A stretch of DNA of 64,000 nt from Dioscorea cayenensis subsp. rotundata (Eukaryota > Streptophyta > Magnoliopsida > Dioscoreales > Dioscoreaceae): assembly GCF_009730915.1 (NCBI RefSeq), contig NC_052482.1, positions 20,800,345-20,864,344 on the forward strand, given 5' to 3'. The notes beneath the pieces are model-generated. The model saw only the letters and a program-made list of their open reading frames with translations, was not told the DNA's origin and ran no database searches. Shown in pieces: positions 10,800 to 23,019 of the stretch (the first letter of the stretch is position 1; each line of letters starts with the position of its first letter). A program made the position numbers and the translations under genes.

Positions 10800-12288
10800 A
10801 GAGAAAGCATAAAGATGTCATGGTTGTAGTTGTAGTTTGAGATCTTTTTTTCTCTGCTTTCTTGTGACAAGTTTGTTATCTTTTTTTCACCGCATGTTTT
10901 CCGTGAACATCAAACTCAAGCTCTGATACCATATTAGATTTCGGCTTTTAGTTTAAAGGAGAGTGGTTTAAAAAACAGAAGAATCATATGTATTTACGAT
11001 TATATCTCTCCATACTAATTTGATAAGATTATAAAAAAAATTAAAAAGAAACATAAACAAGTTTTCACCTAATGTGAGTAAATTGGGCATGCCTTGGTGA
11101 ATGATGGCTCCCAGAAGTTGGGAATGTTTAAGGGTGTGTGATTGTTATTGAGACAAGGATTAACTCCACTAATTTGTATTATATTTAGAGTTAATAAAAA
11201 TTAGATGCACTTAATGAGAAAGAATCTGCAATAGATTTATTTATTAAGCAAGACTTGATTATCTTACAATATAGTATGCAATCCTTGATTGATACTCAAT
11301 AATATGAATGTTCTCATAATTGTGCACACTAAAGAGCTCAATTTCATCAGCAAAAAGCTTTCCATTTGGTTTGTATTGCTTTTATAAAAATGGAAAGGTT
11401 GAACAGCTCATAAGATTAAAAAGAGAGAATCCAATGAGGTGTTAATGAAAATCAAGATTTATATATATTTATATACACAGAAAGGTATACACACTCTTAG
11501 AGTGAAGCTGAAAAAAATATCCAAGCAAGTGCTGAGTGAAAAATAATATAAGAACATTCTATGGAGCACTAATAAAGTTTCTCTGATGAAAGATGCTCAC
11601 ATCTTGGATTAGAGCAACCAAAATAAGAGTTTCTAGTGCTTTCAAGGGATCTCTTGAATTGTGATGAGACAAAAGAACAACATATGATTAGAATGAGTTG
11701 ATTGGGTTTAGCTCTCTTTTATTTGAGCTTTTTGACTAAAGTGAAAGGCCAAGTGCAAAGAACTTTGGGTGGTTTTTTTCTTTTTAATTTTTTTTCAAAT
11801 TGGTCATGATATCAATCAATGTAATCTTGGATGATAAGAATATATTTTTAATATATATCTATTATTGAATCTCTTGTCATGGTATTCTTAGTGTTGTTAA
11901 AATAACTAGTTTTTAATCTTAGTCTAACCCCTCGTGGACATTTGATCTAAATGGAATAATATAAAGTTGATTCAAATGTCACTTTCCTTTGTAAATGCTG
12001 TGTCAATTTAGCTATTGATGTGTAATTAACATGCTTTGTAGGGGCATATATGCAAAGAACATCAAAAGTGTTTTACCTTTCGGTAAAACATACCTGTATT
12101 AATTTCATTATTCATTTCACTAGAATAACAAGAAAGGGCCAAACAAAATCAAGTACTAATAGAATGGAATTTACAGTTAGCTATGACTGTTTTGGTAAAA
12201 AAAAATTACTATGATGTGTTATAGGCCATTGCCTAACAGTTTGGTGTTGATGTAAAAAACCTAAAAGAACAAAGAACTGGAACAGAAA
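10800..12288. other. Intergenic spacer
   Basis: 3' UTR of the CCT gene, then AT-rich sequence with no convincing gene, RNA or element boundary. A lone CTCTGATACCA near 10921 is discussed under rejected items. Confidence 0.5.
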
Positions 12289-12456
12289 TTAATCATCGTC
12301 TTTCTTCCGCTTCCGATAAATTTCTTCAGTTTCTTTTGCCTTCTTGAGATAAGTATCCACCAACTTCTCAATATTTGGGACATTGTAATTCTGAGCAATG
12401 TAAATGCCACAACCAGTTCCAAAAAGAAATAAGAAACTGCTCCTGATTAGTCCCAT
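12289..12456 (-). CDS. Short conserved DUF4535-type membrane protein, 55 aa
   Basis: The single coding exon encodes MGLIRSSFLFLFGTGCGIY..., ending RKRKKDDD (55 residues). I recognise the family: very short plant proteins starting MGLIRSSF, with one N-terminal membrane segment (residues ~4-21), an AQNYNVPNI motif and a charged C-terminus. In this family the middle part typically reads AQNYNVPNIKKL; here it is AQNYNVPNIEKL. The function is not established; plant homologues have been suggested to be mitochondrial or stress-linked, which I cannot verify. An acceptor site (CTCAG|GAAC, exon from 12493) lies just upstream of the ATG, and a leader exon with TATA box lies ~1.6 kb away. The reading frame is easily missed by length cut-offs, but the match over the whole length is convincing. 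Confidence 0.78.
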   Translation of the reverse strand: MGLIRSSFLFLFGTGCGIYIAQNYNVPNIEKLVDTYLKKAKETEEIYRKRKKDDD

Positions 12457-12493
12457 TTTCAGATACCTTGCAATTAAGTGAACAATAGAGTTC

Positions 12494-14043
12494 CTGAGGA
12501 TTTGACATTATAAACAAAGCAGAATCAAACACTTATGTACACAAAACAATAGTACATTACATAATAAAAAATATTGGAATTTGCAAGGCAGAAGTCAGAT
12601 ATCAACTAACCGATAGGTATATAAAGCAAGCGGCAAACAGGCAGATATGAATCTTAAGAATTCTACATGACAATTATATTTTATATTGCCGATACCTCTC
12701 ACATAATAAAAATAATGGGATTTGCTAAGCAAAAGACAGACATCAATCTTCAAATAGGTATATAAAGCAAGCACACAGGCAGATAGGAATTTTAAGAATT
12801 CTACATGACTGTTATATTCTAGATTGCTGGCATCTTTCATATAATAAAAATAATGGAATTTGCTAAGCAAAAGACGGACATCAATTTTCAAATAGGTATA
12901 TAAAGCAAGCAAACAGTCAGATAGGAATTTTAAGAATTCTACGTGACAATTATGTTCTAAATTGCTGGCACCTTTTGATGCCAGAAACCTATTTTAAAAA
13001 CCTCAAAAGCTATGCATCTCCAAGTTGACAGTAAATGAATGATTAGAACTCATTAAAGTGGCTCAGTGGAAACATTACTTTCAGATACACTGTATGACTA
13101 ATAACTAAGTAAGTTGGAACATTAATTTGATCTTGTAATTAATGCAAATAATCAAGAGGGCAAGAGAAGCTTCTGAATATACTCAAAGAAAAAAATCACA
13201 AGGAGTAACACCGTAAGGAAAGTTAAAATTCACTAAAACAAAGACAATAAAAACACAGGATATAAGCAGGAAACTAATTTTGCAAAGATATCGAAAATAT
13301 CCTTGGGAATATGAACTGTTAACAACTCAATATGCTACACTGATGTGAAAAAAAAAATCATTTGACTAAGCACCGAACATTTATATGTATAATCCCATCC
13401 TAAATTGCCACTCTTGGTCAAAAATCATAACAATATATTTGATAATGGTCTTAAATCACTACTTAGGATCTAATGGCCTTAAATAAAATTGTATTCATAA
13501 TAAATCAGGCTCATACTCAACTATAGTGCACCAGATATGATATAATTAAAACCAAATACACATCCTTCATCAGGAATCCAGTATGATATCTGGTTGAAAT
13601 TCTTATATATTTGATTTCCAATTCATTGCCCTAATCTTGCTTCCCTATTCTTCAATGACTGAACCAAACAAAACCCAAAGTTCTAACAAAGGTAAAGCCA
13701 AAATTCACCTGCAATTTTCAGGACATGAACAAAAACAAATCAAACGCACATCCTCGTGAGAAAACTCAATTGAAAGATTTTCCCAAAAAAAAACGCTTTT
13801 GTGATATTCCATCATATTTGCTCTCCAATTCGATGCCCTAATCTTTCAATCAAATGAATTTACACCAAAATCAAACAATCTTATAACAATCAACCTTGAT
13901 TCAACATCCAGAATTCCAAATAACAAAAAAAATTCTAATTCAACAATCAAAAACACTAGAAGCCAAACAATCATATATCTTCAAACTAAAACCAAAAGAA
14001 TTCATCACAAGACACACAAAAAGAGTGATTCGAGAAGGGATAC
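12494..14043 (-). other. 5' UTR intron of the DUF4535-type gene
   Basis: The minus-strand donor TCTCTTG|GTATCC at 14044/14043 and acceptor CTCAG at 12494 bracket a 1.55 kb intron. The proposed leader exon (about 14044-14105) is CT-rich, ends in CTCTCTTG and lies downstream of a minus-strand TATATA box at about 14123-14129. The intron carries the 12558-12980 tandem repeat. Confidence 0.5.
12558..12980 (-). repeat. Three tandem copies of a ~139 bp repeat
   Basis: The block ATAATAAAAATAATGG-(A/G)ATTTGCTAAGC ... ATAGGTATATAAAGCAAGC ... TTAAGAATTCTAC recurs with starts near 12562, 12702 and 12840, a period of 138-141 bp. Copies differ by scattered substitutions. The repeat creates a false 105-residue minus-strand ORF. 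Confidence 0.85.
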
Positions 14044-14105
14044 CAAGAGAGAGAGCGAGAGAGGAAGCTGGAATTAGGGTTTCGTTTCGTTCCGGCGAGC
14101 GAGCG

Positions 14106-15430
14106 AGCTCTTCCGATCGTCGTATATAAATTTTTTTGTTTTTATTAAAAGAAAAAGAAAAAGTCTCTTTGATTTTATTATCGGGTCGGGTTTGTGATAT
14201 AGTACCCGGATCCGCTTCGTTTAGCTTGCTGGTCAAGCAAGCAGCAAGCCTAATCCAAACCGTTTAAAATCTTATTTTCAAACCCGAATCCGAACCGCAA
14301 ATTTGGTGTTTTAAAATTTTAAAATAACAAGGAAAATAGAGAATTTTTTTTTTATAAATGTTAATAAATCACTAATTCAACAAGAAAAACAATATAAAGA
14401 CGACAAACACCAAAACCAAATAAGGAAATAATAAGGATGTCACATTATATTTAAGGGAAAAATACAAAAAAAAAAGAACAAAATAAGAAAAAACACTAAG
14501 AGTCACTAGGGATGAAGAGGGAAAGCTAAAGTGACAAAAGATATAGAAAACAAAATTTCAAATAGCTGGGTTAGAGTATAACTTTGTGAAGTTGAAATGA
14601 TCAACTCTCCTAGCACATAGATCACTTGATGCGGAAATAATGCAACAAAAGGGATGTGACCCACCACCGATCGAAGTCCACGAACGGATACAGGATCTGT
14701 CAACTCATCACTCTTCGGATCTACCCAAAGAGATACAGAGTTGAGAGTTCTTCTCAATGGCCTGCACAAGCTCAGAGAAAAGAACCAAGAAAAAATGGGG
14801 GCACAACCTCCAACTCTCCAGCCAAACATTAGTCGCCCTTCTTTTGGCACCCAATTCAAGTATATAAATATAACTCTTGGAACAACCCTCCAAGAATAGG
14901 AAAATTTAAAGATAAACAGAGGTATTAAACTAACAAACACTTAAGAGATAATTAAGACTAAAAGAGAAGCTGCAGAAATAGAAAGAAAATGATTTTCTAG
15001 AAACCAGTCAACTTGATAGGTCTTTAGTCTAGCAGCTATAACTCCTTCTAGGAACATCCAATTAATATAAAATTTGTTGGGTTGGAAACTAGACTTCATT
15101 AGCTTTCCAACCATAATTATATGCATCTTTTGGACAACAAGTTGCTACAGTTTTCACGAAGAGTTTCACCTAGCTAGGTGTTCTTATGAAAATTCTTCAA
15201 TGTCCAATTGCTTAACACTTGGTCTGGTTTGTTCTACTCCTGCATCAAGCCTTGCTTGCTTTGCTCCTGCATCAAGTCTTGCTTGCTTTGCTCCTGCATC
15301 AAAAGGTCCTATAAACTCAAAACTCTTTTGGATGGTCGGGAGTGCCTCTTTAAATGTGGTCTTTCGAAAATCTGGAGTTAAATTTATCAAAGTAATGAGT
15401 ATGATCAATTTTATACATTAATAAAAATAA
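14106..15430. other. Probable transposon-derived spacer with a 27-bp tandem repeat
   Basis: No coding frame fits a known family. The stretch around 15020-15140 (TAACTCCTTCTAGGAACATCC, then GGTTGGAAACTAGACTTCA) resembles text commonly found in degenerate plant retroelements. Bases 15236-15303 hold two and a half copies of a 27-bp unit containing CTCCTGCATCAAG and CTTGCTTGCTTTG. I cannot set the ends of an element. Confidence 0.35.
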
Positions 15431-15528
15431 GATGCTGATGCCATGTATGAGAAAATGTGATTATTCCATTCTAGCCAGATATTTGTCAGTAAAAATTATT
15501 TTTAATGGACTATTTATTTTTTATTTTA

Positions 15529-15576
<48 letters not shown>
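15529..15576. repeat. (ATT)n microsatellite
   Basis: About sixteen uninterrupted TAT/ATT units. Confidence 0.95.
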
Positions 15577-16310
15577 AAATCAAACTAACTAAATCAAATT
15601 TCCCAAGTCAATCCCAGTGCTTTTAAAAGTGTAGCACTCAAGGGGATGCATGTTAATGTATTGTCTAATTTATACAAAACACTTAATTTAATAAATTTAG
15701 CATTTTAAACATGGAAAAATTTATAAAATTATAATAATTAAAAATATAGTAAAAAATTATTTTTTGAGGTTATTTAAATAATTATTTATCATTACTTAAG
15801 TTAGGGCACCACCAACCATTCACTTACTTAATCCCTAATAAAATCACTTTGTCAATAATTTATCATGCGTCTATTGTGAAGGCGGCCATGGTAAATTCAG
15901 AGACAAGCGACTTGCCCACTTTATTAAAAAAAATAATAAAAAAAATTCAATCTATTTAAAAATAAAAATAAGTTAGTAATTAAAACTAATATTTTTTTTA
16001 TAAAAATAATAGTTTGTTTAGGAATTATTTTTTAAAATTTTTTTAGAAGAAATACTACTTTTTCACTTCATTATAAAATAAAGCACTATATAAACATCTC
16101 AAAGAGGAGAAAAACAAATCAAAACATATAGTAAACCACCAAAACCAACGGCGAGGATGGGAGAATATTTAATATATGTGTATACATTTCAAAAATTATA
16201 GACAAATCACAACAAACTACCAATTGGATTTCAACCTTTGCTTTTTAAGTAAAGATTAGGGGAATAAGGTAGGTATTAATTAGCTTAATATATAGCGGTC
16301 ATTTTATATA

Positions 16311-16586
16311 CTCTCTCTGTTTCTTTTATCTGTCATAAACCCATGTTATTTTTTATATGTCATTCTTGAACATTAAAAAGCATTAATTATTATTTTTTTC
16401 TAAAATTACTCTAATACTATATTCAATTCTTTTCTTGAAATTTATTATAAGGGAGAAATGTGAAGATATAAATTATAGGTAATTTTAAAAAAATAACTAA
16501 TTTTTTTATTAAATTATATGAAATAACTAATTTTTTTGGTATGTGAGACTCGGTTATTCATGACAGATAATAAAAAACGGAGAAAG
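16311..16586. mobile_element. Stowaway-like MITE
   Basis: The left end CTCTCTCTGTTTCTTTTATC-TGTCAT and the inverted right end (reverse complement of ATGACAGATAATAAAAAACGG-AGAAAG) are matching terminal inverted repeats of the CTCC(G)TTT...TGTCAT type known from Tc1/mariner Stowaway elements. TA dinucleotides flank both ends. The internal ~220 bp is AT-rich and non-coding. Confidence 0.72.
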
Positions 16587-16622
16587 TAATTCTTAAAATT
16601 TAGTAATTTTGTTTTTCTTAAA

Positions 16623-16653
<31 letters not shown>

Positions 16654-19266
16654 AGAAAACACGTGAAACAATTAGAGTTGTAAAGCTAAAGCAGTGAACG
16701 AAACAACAACGACATCAACAACAACAGCAACAGCAAGGTGTAGTGTGCCAAATAGTTACCTTTTGTTGTGACTCATGCTTGCAACCAGTGAAGCCTCCTT
16801 AAAACCCAATACTGACACTCTCTGTGAGAAAAAGAAAAGCCACCATTATTGAATCTGTCCTCTAGTTCCACCCCCTCATGTTTACATCTTGCAGTCTTTG
16901 GAACTCTTCAAATTCCAATTTGTTTCCTTCTCATTATATATATACATATCCATAATTTTTTTTTATCAAAACTAATTTTGTTAGGATATTGTGTATCTAT
17001 ATACATATATAATAAATAAAAAGAATTCAATTCATGCAATGCAATAAAGTTCCTATAATTTATTTCCTTGCATGCATATGCATGCATCCTTCTTATTCCT
17101 TCTCAGGCATGCAGATGCAGAGAAGACAAAACAAGAGAGTTGCATGCATGCATGCAAGTCAAACAAAGCACACTGGTTGGACATATCATGAGCCATTTAT
17201 GATGTTCTTTAAAGTTTAAACCATTGGGTATAAAATATGTATATATATCTATGTAGACCAGAGAGAGAAAATGCATGCATATATGCATGCAAATCGAGGT
17301 AATGTTGTGGTGCTTTCCCACTGCTGTCATCTCAATAACTGTGAAATTGATTTCATTTCTCATTACTTCATCTTGTTTTGTTATGTAAAGAGAGAGAAGA
17401 TGATCACTGAGAATGTTATCGGTAAAGACAAGTGCTTCTTTTTTCTTTCTTCTTTTGGTTGATTGAAAGTGAAGTAAATAGTAAATATTTATTAGTTACT
17501 AGTATGGAAGCCTTGCAGTAGTAGGGTTACAGAGAAAGACACAGATAGAGAGAGAGAGAGAGAGAAGGTGGTGGCGTGTAGAAGGAGAGAATGAGGTGAT
17601 TTAAGGATGATGGGACACAAGTCATGTCATAAGCTGTGATTCCTTCGTACCCTCTGCAAGCTAATATTAGCATCTGCATGTCAGTATCTTATACGTATAT
17701 TAAACTCTAGTTTTCACCTTTTTATACAGAAAAAAACAAATTAAACTTTTTAGTTTTAGTTAGTTATAACTTATAAGCTTAATGTTGGTCTTCTTATTTG
17801 ATGTATAGTTTAAATGGTGCTTTGTTTTGTATTATGTTTTTGACTTAATGGATTTATGAAAACAAATCAAGCCTAGTCTTCATATATATATATATATATA
17901 TGTTGGCAAAGTTGACTTGTTTGAGGGAACAATACAGATACTTCAGAGTAATGGTAAGAGACACCATAAATCTCACAATAAATTTGCTTTTTTTCTTTTT
18001 TCTCACTGAGAGAGTGAGAATGAAGAGAAATAAAGAAGACTGAGTCAGAGGCTTTTAACAAAATGAAAGCACCTTCACACAATAAATATCTTTCATTTAG
18101 TAATCACAGGCACAGTAATTGTTTGCTCAAACAGTAAAAGAGATGTGGGAGCAGCAAACAGTAATTGTTTTTGTGACTGGACCAAGGGATATAATATATA
18201 TATATATATATATATAATCAATTCATTAAAAACTATATTCAGAGAATGATAAATTTTTCAAGCTTTCATATTTGTTTTACTAGTCTATATTCTTCACGTG
18301 GCATACGAACATTGTGGATGTGTTTGTGTGGCTAGGGAGAAGAGTTTTAAATTTCTTTGAATGCTGTTATAAAGAAGACAGGAAAATGGATTTATTATAC
18401 CCCCAATATATATATATATATATATTTATGAACATTATTACTAAAGAGCCCACAATTAGAAAAAATATATATCTATTATTAATTATTTGACATATAATTT
18501 ACTGAAAGAAAAATACAGTGTATGTATATAAATGAATTGTTTATGCAACTATATCATATCCTCATTGAAAGTAGGAGAGGATGCTAAAACCCTCAACTCA
18601 AAATTTAGGTATCTTTCACATAGGAAGGTACATGCATGAGATCTCTTGGTCTCAGAGTCTTTGAAGTTCTTCAAACAATACAATATCATCATGCAGAGGT
18701 TACATCAAGTCAAGTCAATGTTTGTTGGAGCCCATCTTAATTTGTTTCCTTTCATCCATACATATATATATATATATATAACCCTTCAAATAAACTTCAA
18801 ATAATTTTATAATTCTCTTCATATAATGCCATATTTCATCACTCTTGTTTTGCACATAAATCATGCACTAATGATACTAAAATTGTAACTTCTTGTCAAG
18901 TATAAAAGCAAAACAAAAACAGTTAAGAATGAAATTTATTATATATCAATGAAGATGATGATCTAATTCATAAAAATAAGCCTGTTATTTTACCAAATAA
19001 AAAATGTGTGTATGTTTGTATATATATATATATATTTATATATATATAATTAAGAAAGAGTTTGATATTCGGTCAACTCGCTTCTCCAGGCTCCATCAAA
19101 TCAAGAGGTTGCATGCGTCACTCTCATCAGGGCCACACCAAAGTACGTACTCAGGTCTTATTGTTTGCTTTCTTTTTAAGTTTTGATCTTCCCAAAATAC
19201 ACCCCACAAACAGGGACCTTCTTGTAAATTTCCCTTTTTTATCAGAGACAAGCTGAAAAATATGCC

Positions 19267-19290
19267 TTAGGGTTAGGGTTTAGGGTTTTA
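19267..19290 (+). repeat. Telomere-like TTAGGG/TTTAGGG motif
   Basis: TTAGGGTTAGGGTTTAGGGTT gives three G-strand telomeric units. Confidence 0.75.
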
Positions 19291-19437
19291 CAGAGGATGA
19301 AAAAGATACTTAGAAAGGCCAACGTAATCTCTGCTGATAAGACAAACCAGTCCTTTTTGTTTTTTGAACTCTATTGTCTGCTGTTTGAAGTGTGACTAGA
19401 CAGTTATAATCACTTCTCTCTTTCCATCTCTCCCTTC

Positions 19438-19467
19438 AAACCCTAACCCTAACCCTAACCCTAACTC
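19438..19467 (-). repeat. Telomere-like CCCTAA motif
   Basis: AAACCCTAA followed by three more CCCTAA units and CCCTAACTC. It is in the opposite orientation to the motif ~150 bp upstream. Confidence 0.8.
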
Positions 19468-20780
19468 TCACCCTATGCACTTGTGGTTAGATTTTGCATA
19501 GATTTTCTCTGGGAGTTCCCACCTATCTTTTTACCTACAATTTTGAGCATTTTCAAACCTGAAAGCTAACATTTTAGATAATAATAATATAAGTAATTAA
19601 ACTGTCTGAAAATTCAAATAAATATATTTGGTTGAAGCAATAACTTGGTCATTGGAACAACTTGAATCAATATATGCATGATATTATTATTGTTATGTCC
19701 CAGCGGAGAATGTAAATTCAGTTACAGCTGGAGTTGGTGTTTCAATTCACGTCTTCTGGAATTTCCATGTTGATTTAGTGGCTCTGTCTCTAATCTCTTT
19801 AATTTGAGTTGGTATGATGGAAAGAGACTTCAAAAAGTTAGATCTTGATTGAATGACCATTTAAACATATGTAGATCTAGAGGATTTTTCCATCCTATAT
19901 ATTAACTCACACATGAGGAATGATGACCCTTTTTCAACCCATTTTTCACAAATACTAGATTTATATATTATGCATAATATATATATATATATGAAATTTT
20001 ATTAATTGAAATAATTCTAATCTTATAATGGATGGGGTCTCTTGCATCTCCCGGCTCTCTTACCTTTTCCCCATTTACGTTGCTTCTGTTTTTGAATTCT
20101 TTCTGTAGTTTCATAGCTAGTGGACGTTAGTCTTGTTATTTTTTTGTATACTCTTTTTTAATTCTTGTGTTACAATACATATCATTTTTTTTTACAATAA
20201 GTTTATGGTTTATTTTTTTATCAAAAAATGGATGAGGTCTTATAAAAAATTGGGGAAAAATTATGGAAGAAAATTGATAATAATTAAGTAATATAATGGT
20301 TTAAAATACCAAAGACAACGAGGACACAAAGAAGAACATTGTGACAACCAAAACAATAATTAACAACAATTTTTTTCTCCTTCATCAAAACATATTATAA
20401 TACTGAAATAACATTATACAAAAAAAAGACAACTTGAAATCACAAATTAATGTTAATTAGTGATCTATGAAAAAGAGCATATATTAGAATTGATCTTCAA
20501 TGATAATAACAAATTTGACACTCTGAATCTTGCATCTCAAAAATTTATGCATTTATATGGTACTACATGTGGTATTTTCTTCTATTTCTATTGATTTATT
20601 TCAACGAATAAAGTTTATTATTTTCATTAAAATTAATAAAGAAAGAAATGTATCTTTTCTACACACATATTTAGACAAAGATCATTCTGAGAATTGATCA
20701 AAATAGATTAGTTTATATATATATCACAAGAGTGAACAGTGCTGAGAGAGTGAAAGCTGAACTTTGGAATGGAGAGACAC

Positions 20781-20817
<37 letters not shown>

Positions 20818-21436
20818 GATGATCAGGTAATAATTAATTTAGTCAGGCAAATGGAGAAAGAGGAGGACAGAAAGCATTGTGTAGTAAGAGCACTGCGTGT
20901 CATTCCTTCTCATCAATGACACTCTATCCCCACCACACCCCTCCTCACTAGTAACCAGATGTGACTTCACTCTTCTCTCTCTCTCTCTCTTTTCCTTCAA
21001 ACCTAACAACAAACAACCAATTATTAAAAACATACTAAACACTGCAAAAGCATGGTTGATAATGAACAAGATATATGTTTAATTTAACAACATCATGAAG
21101 AAGAAGAAGAAGAAGAAGAAGATGATGATGATGAAGAAGAAGAGAGAGAGCAAACATTGAAACCAAAATTGAATGCTTTTCTGAAAGAGCAACATCAGCA
21201 TGATGACAGTACTACTCCATCTCCTTTCCCCTTCCTCTCAGACCTTTTTCCTATAAACTCTCCCTCTCTGCCCCCCCTCAACCATGCCTTTTGTCTCTAT
21301 AACCCTTCTCTCTCTCTTTATATATATATATATATATATCTTTGTCCTCTCCCTTTCATGTATACTAGCTAGCATATAAGTAAAAAGGAAAAGGGGAAAG
21401 AGACAAAGAAAAAAACATCTTTCGATCATCAACATC

Positions 21437-23019
21437 ATGCCTCAGGCTCCATCAACAAGGTGGTGCCCAACACCAGAACAACTAATGATTCTGGAGGAGA
21501 TGTACAGGAGTGGGATAAGAACTCCAAATGCATCACAGATACAGCAGATAACAGCACACTTGTCTTACTATGGTAAGATTGAAGGCAAGAATGTCTTTTA
21601 CTGGTTCCAGAATCATAAGGCCAGGGACAGGCAGAAGCTCAGGAGGAGACTCAGCAGACATCATCAGCTACTGCACCAACAACTTCATACTTTGGATGAA
21701 GCTTCTGCTCCTCCTCCTCCTCCACCTTCTTGTCTTCCTCATTACCTCCATACTCCATCTCAGCTTCTTCACCAGGTCTATCTTCTTCTTCAATTCTTCT
21801 CATCATAAACAAAAAACAAACTATATATATATATGTATATATATGAAGATGAAGGTGATATAGGTATGCAAGAGGTTGATTTTAGGGTTAGGCAGTACTG
21901 TCACCTTAGTTTCTTCAGCAAGTTTTCTCATTTAGCTTCTTGTTTTATTTATTTGATGATAAGAAGTTGAAGAGACTTAGCTTTTGCTCAAGAAATAAGT
22001 AAAGGAAATGTTTTAAGGTTAATTTGGTTCTTAGGGTTTTGATAGAATGTATTGGCAGCTCAATTTCTTCAGTAGGTCTTCTCCTTTTGCTGCTACTTTC
22101 AGATAATTTTTTTCAGAATGAACAAGCTATATGATAACAAGTTGAAGAAATTTTTTAGGATTAGCTTAAATTTTAGGGTTTTGATCATAAGTAAGCACTG
22201 CTATCTGATCAGTTTCTTGAGTAGGTCTTCTACTTTGATATTTCCTTTGTCATAATGAATAAACTGAGCTTTGCTAACCAAGAAATAACAAGTACATGAA
22301 ATGGTAGAAGAAGTTTTAGCTAGGGTTTTGGATCAAAAGACTCAAAACTTAAAGCACTGCACTTCAGTTTCTTTGTCAGGTCTTCTCCTTCTGCTGCTGC
22401 TGCTGCTGCTGCTGCTCTCCTCTAATTTTCTCATAATGAACAAACTATAAGATAACAAGTTAAAGAGACTGAGCTTTTCTCAGAAAAGAAGTAAAAAAAG
22501 AAACTTATTTTCTAGGGTTTTAATCAAAAGCACTGCCATCTCAGTTCTTTCAACAGGTCTTCTCCTTTTGCAGTTCCTTTAATCTTTTCACATTGCACAA
22601 ACTATCTCATAACAAGTTCAAAACACTGAGTTTCTCAAAAAACAAGTAAAAAGAATTCTCTACAAGAGTCTTTTTAGGGTTCTGATAAAAGAAAAAAACA
22701 CACACAGAGACAATGCTGTATTTCATGGTTACACATTATGAATATTATATGAATTTTGATCACTCAGGATGCAAACCAACAAGCAATGAATTTACTGAGC
22801 AAGTTAGAAGCAGAAGGGATATCGGAAATGGCGACGACATCGAGCAGCATGAATTACAACAATGATTGGATGACGATGATGATGGCCGGTAACACCGGTA
22901 TAATACCTCCATGCTGCAAGCCTCTTGAAACTCTAGATCTCTTTCCTACTAAAAGCACTGGACTTAGAGATGAATGCAGCACCTCCAAATCCTCATCCTG
23001 CTCCACATCTACCAACTAA
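21437..23019 (+). CDS. WOX3: WUSCHEL-related homeobox 3 (PRS/NARROW SHEATH-type)
   Basis: Two exons, 21437-21775 and 22768-23019, in phase 0, give 196 residues. The protein begins [20 protein letters not shown], the typical WOX3 start. It continues through the homeodomain (residues ~5-68; third helix [20 protein letters not shown]), then a His/Gln/Pro-rich linker. The WUS box TLDLFP lies at residues ~168-173 in [20 protein letters not shown]. The C-terminus SSSCSTSTN matches NARROW SHEATH/PRS proteins. WOX3 acts in leaf and floral-organ margins, recruiting lateral-domain founder cells, partly by TOPLESS-dependent repression through the WUS box. A gene-free stretch of ~4.8 kb upstream may hold its enhancers. 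The intron is unusual: it is made of tandem copies of a unit that includes the exon-1 donor context. Start and both junctions are well supported. Confidence 0.95.
21761..22700 (+). repeat. Six diverged ~150 bp tandem copies filling the WOX3 intron, including the splice donor
   Basis: Each unit begins with a TTCTT(C/T)...(C/T)AGGTCTTCTCC-like string, continues with TCATAATGAACAAACTAT.AGATAACAAGTT.AAGAGACT.AGCTTT, and ends with TTTTAGGGTTTTGAT.A.AAGCACTG. Units start near 21765, 21911, 22065, 22214, 22369 and 22545 (spacing 146-176 bp). The first copy starts inside exon 1, so the real donor CAG|GTCT is part of the unit. Copy 5 has a (CTG)n expansion at about 22388-22416. Confidence 0.85.

Larger units (their letters stand above)
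16587..21436. other. Gene-free region upstream of WOX3
   Basis: About 4.8 kb without a believable gene. It holds many TA microsatellites (16626-16653, 17883-17902, 18193-18215, 18409-18424, 18762-18780, 19018-19048), GCATGC-rich patches (17063-17150 and 17272-17290), GA runs (17549-17563 and 20787-20812), telomere-like motifs and, just before WOX3, GAA/GAT tracts (21097-21147) and a TATA-type TA tract (21320-21338). Part is probably WOX3 control sequence; this is inference from position. Confidence 0.5.

Noticed and set aside
10915-10945. CTCTGATACCA resembling an inverted Copia primer-binding site
   Set aside because: No LTR, gag or polypurine tract nearby; an 11-base match alone is not enough.
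12595-12912. 105-codon minus-strand frame
   Set aside because: Produced by the tandem repeat and lies within an intron.
12558-12980. Possible CRISPR-like array
   Set aside because: Units are head-to-tail without spacers and the genome is a plant; it is a simple tandem repeat.
14506-14940. 144-codon minus-strand frame
   Set aside because: No domain, inside probable retroelement debris, no promoter or splice support.
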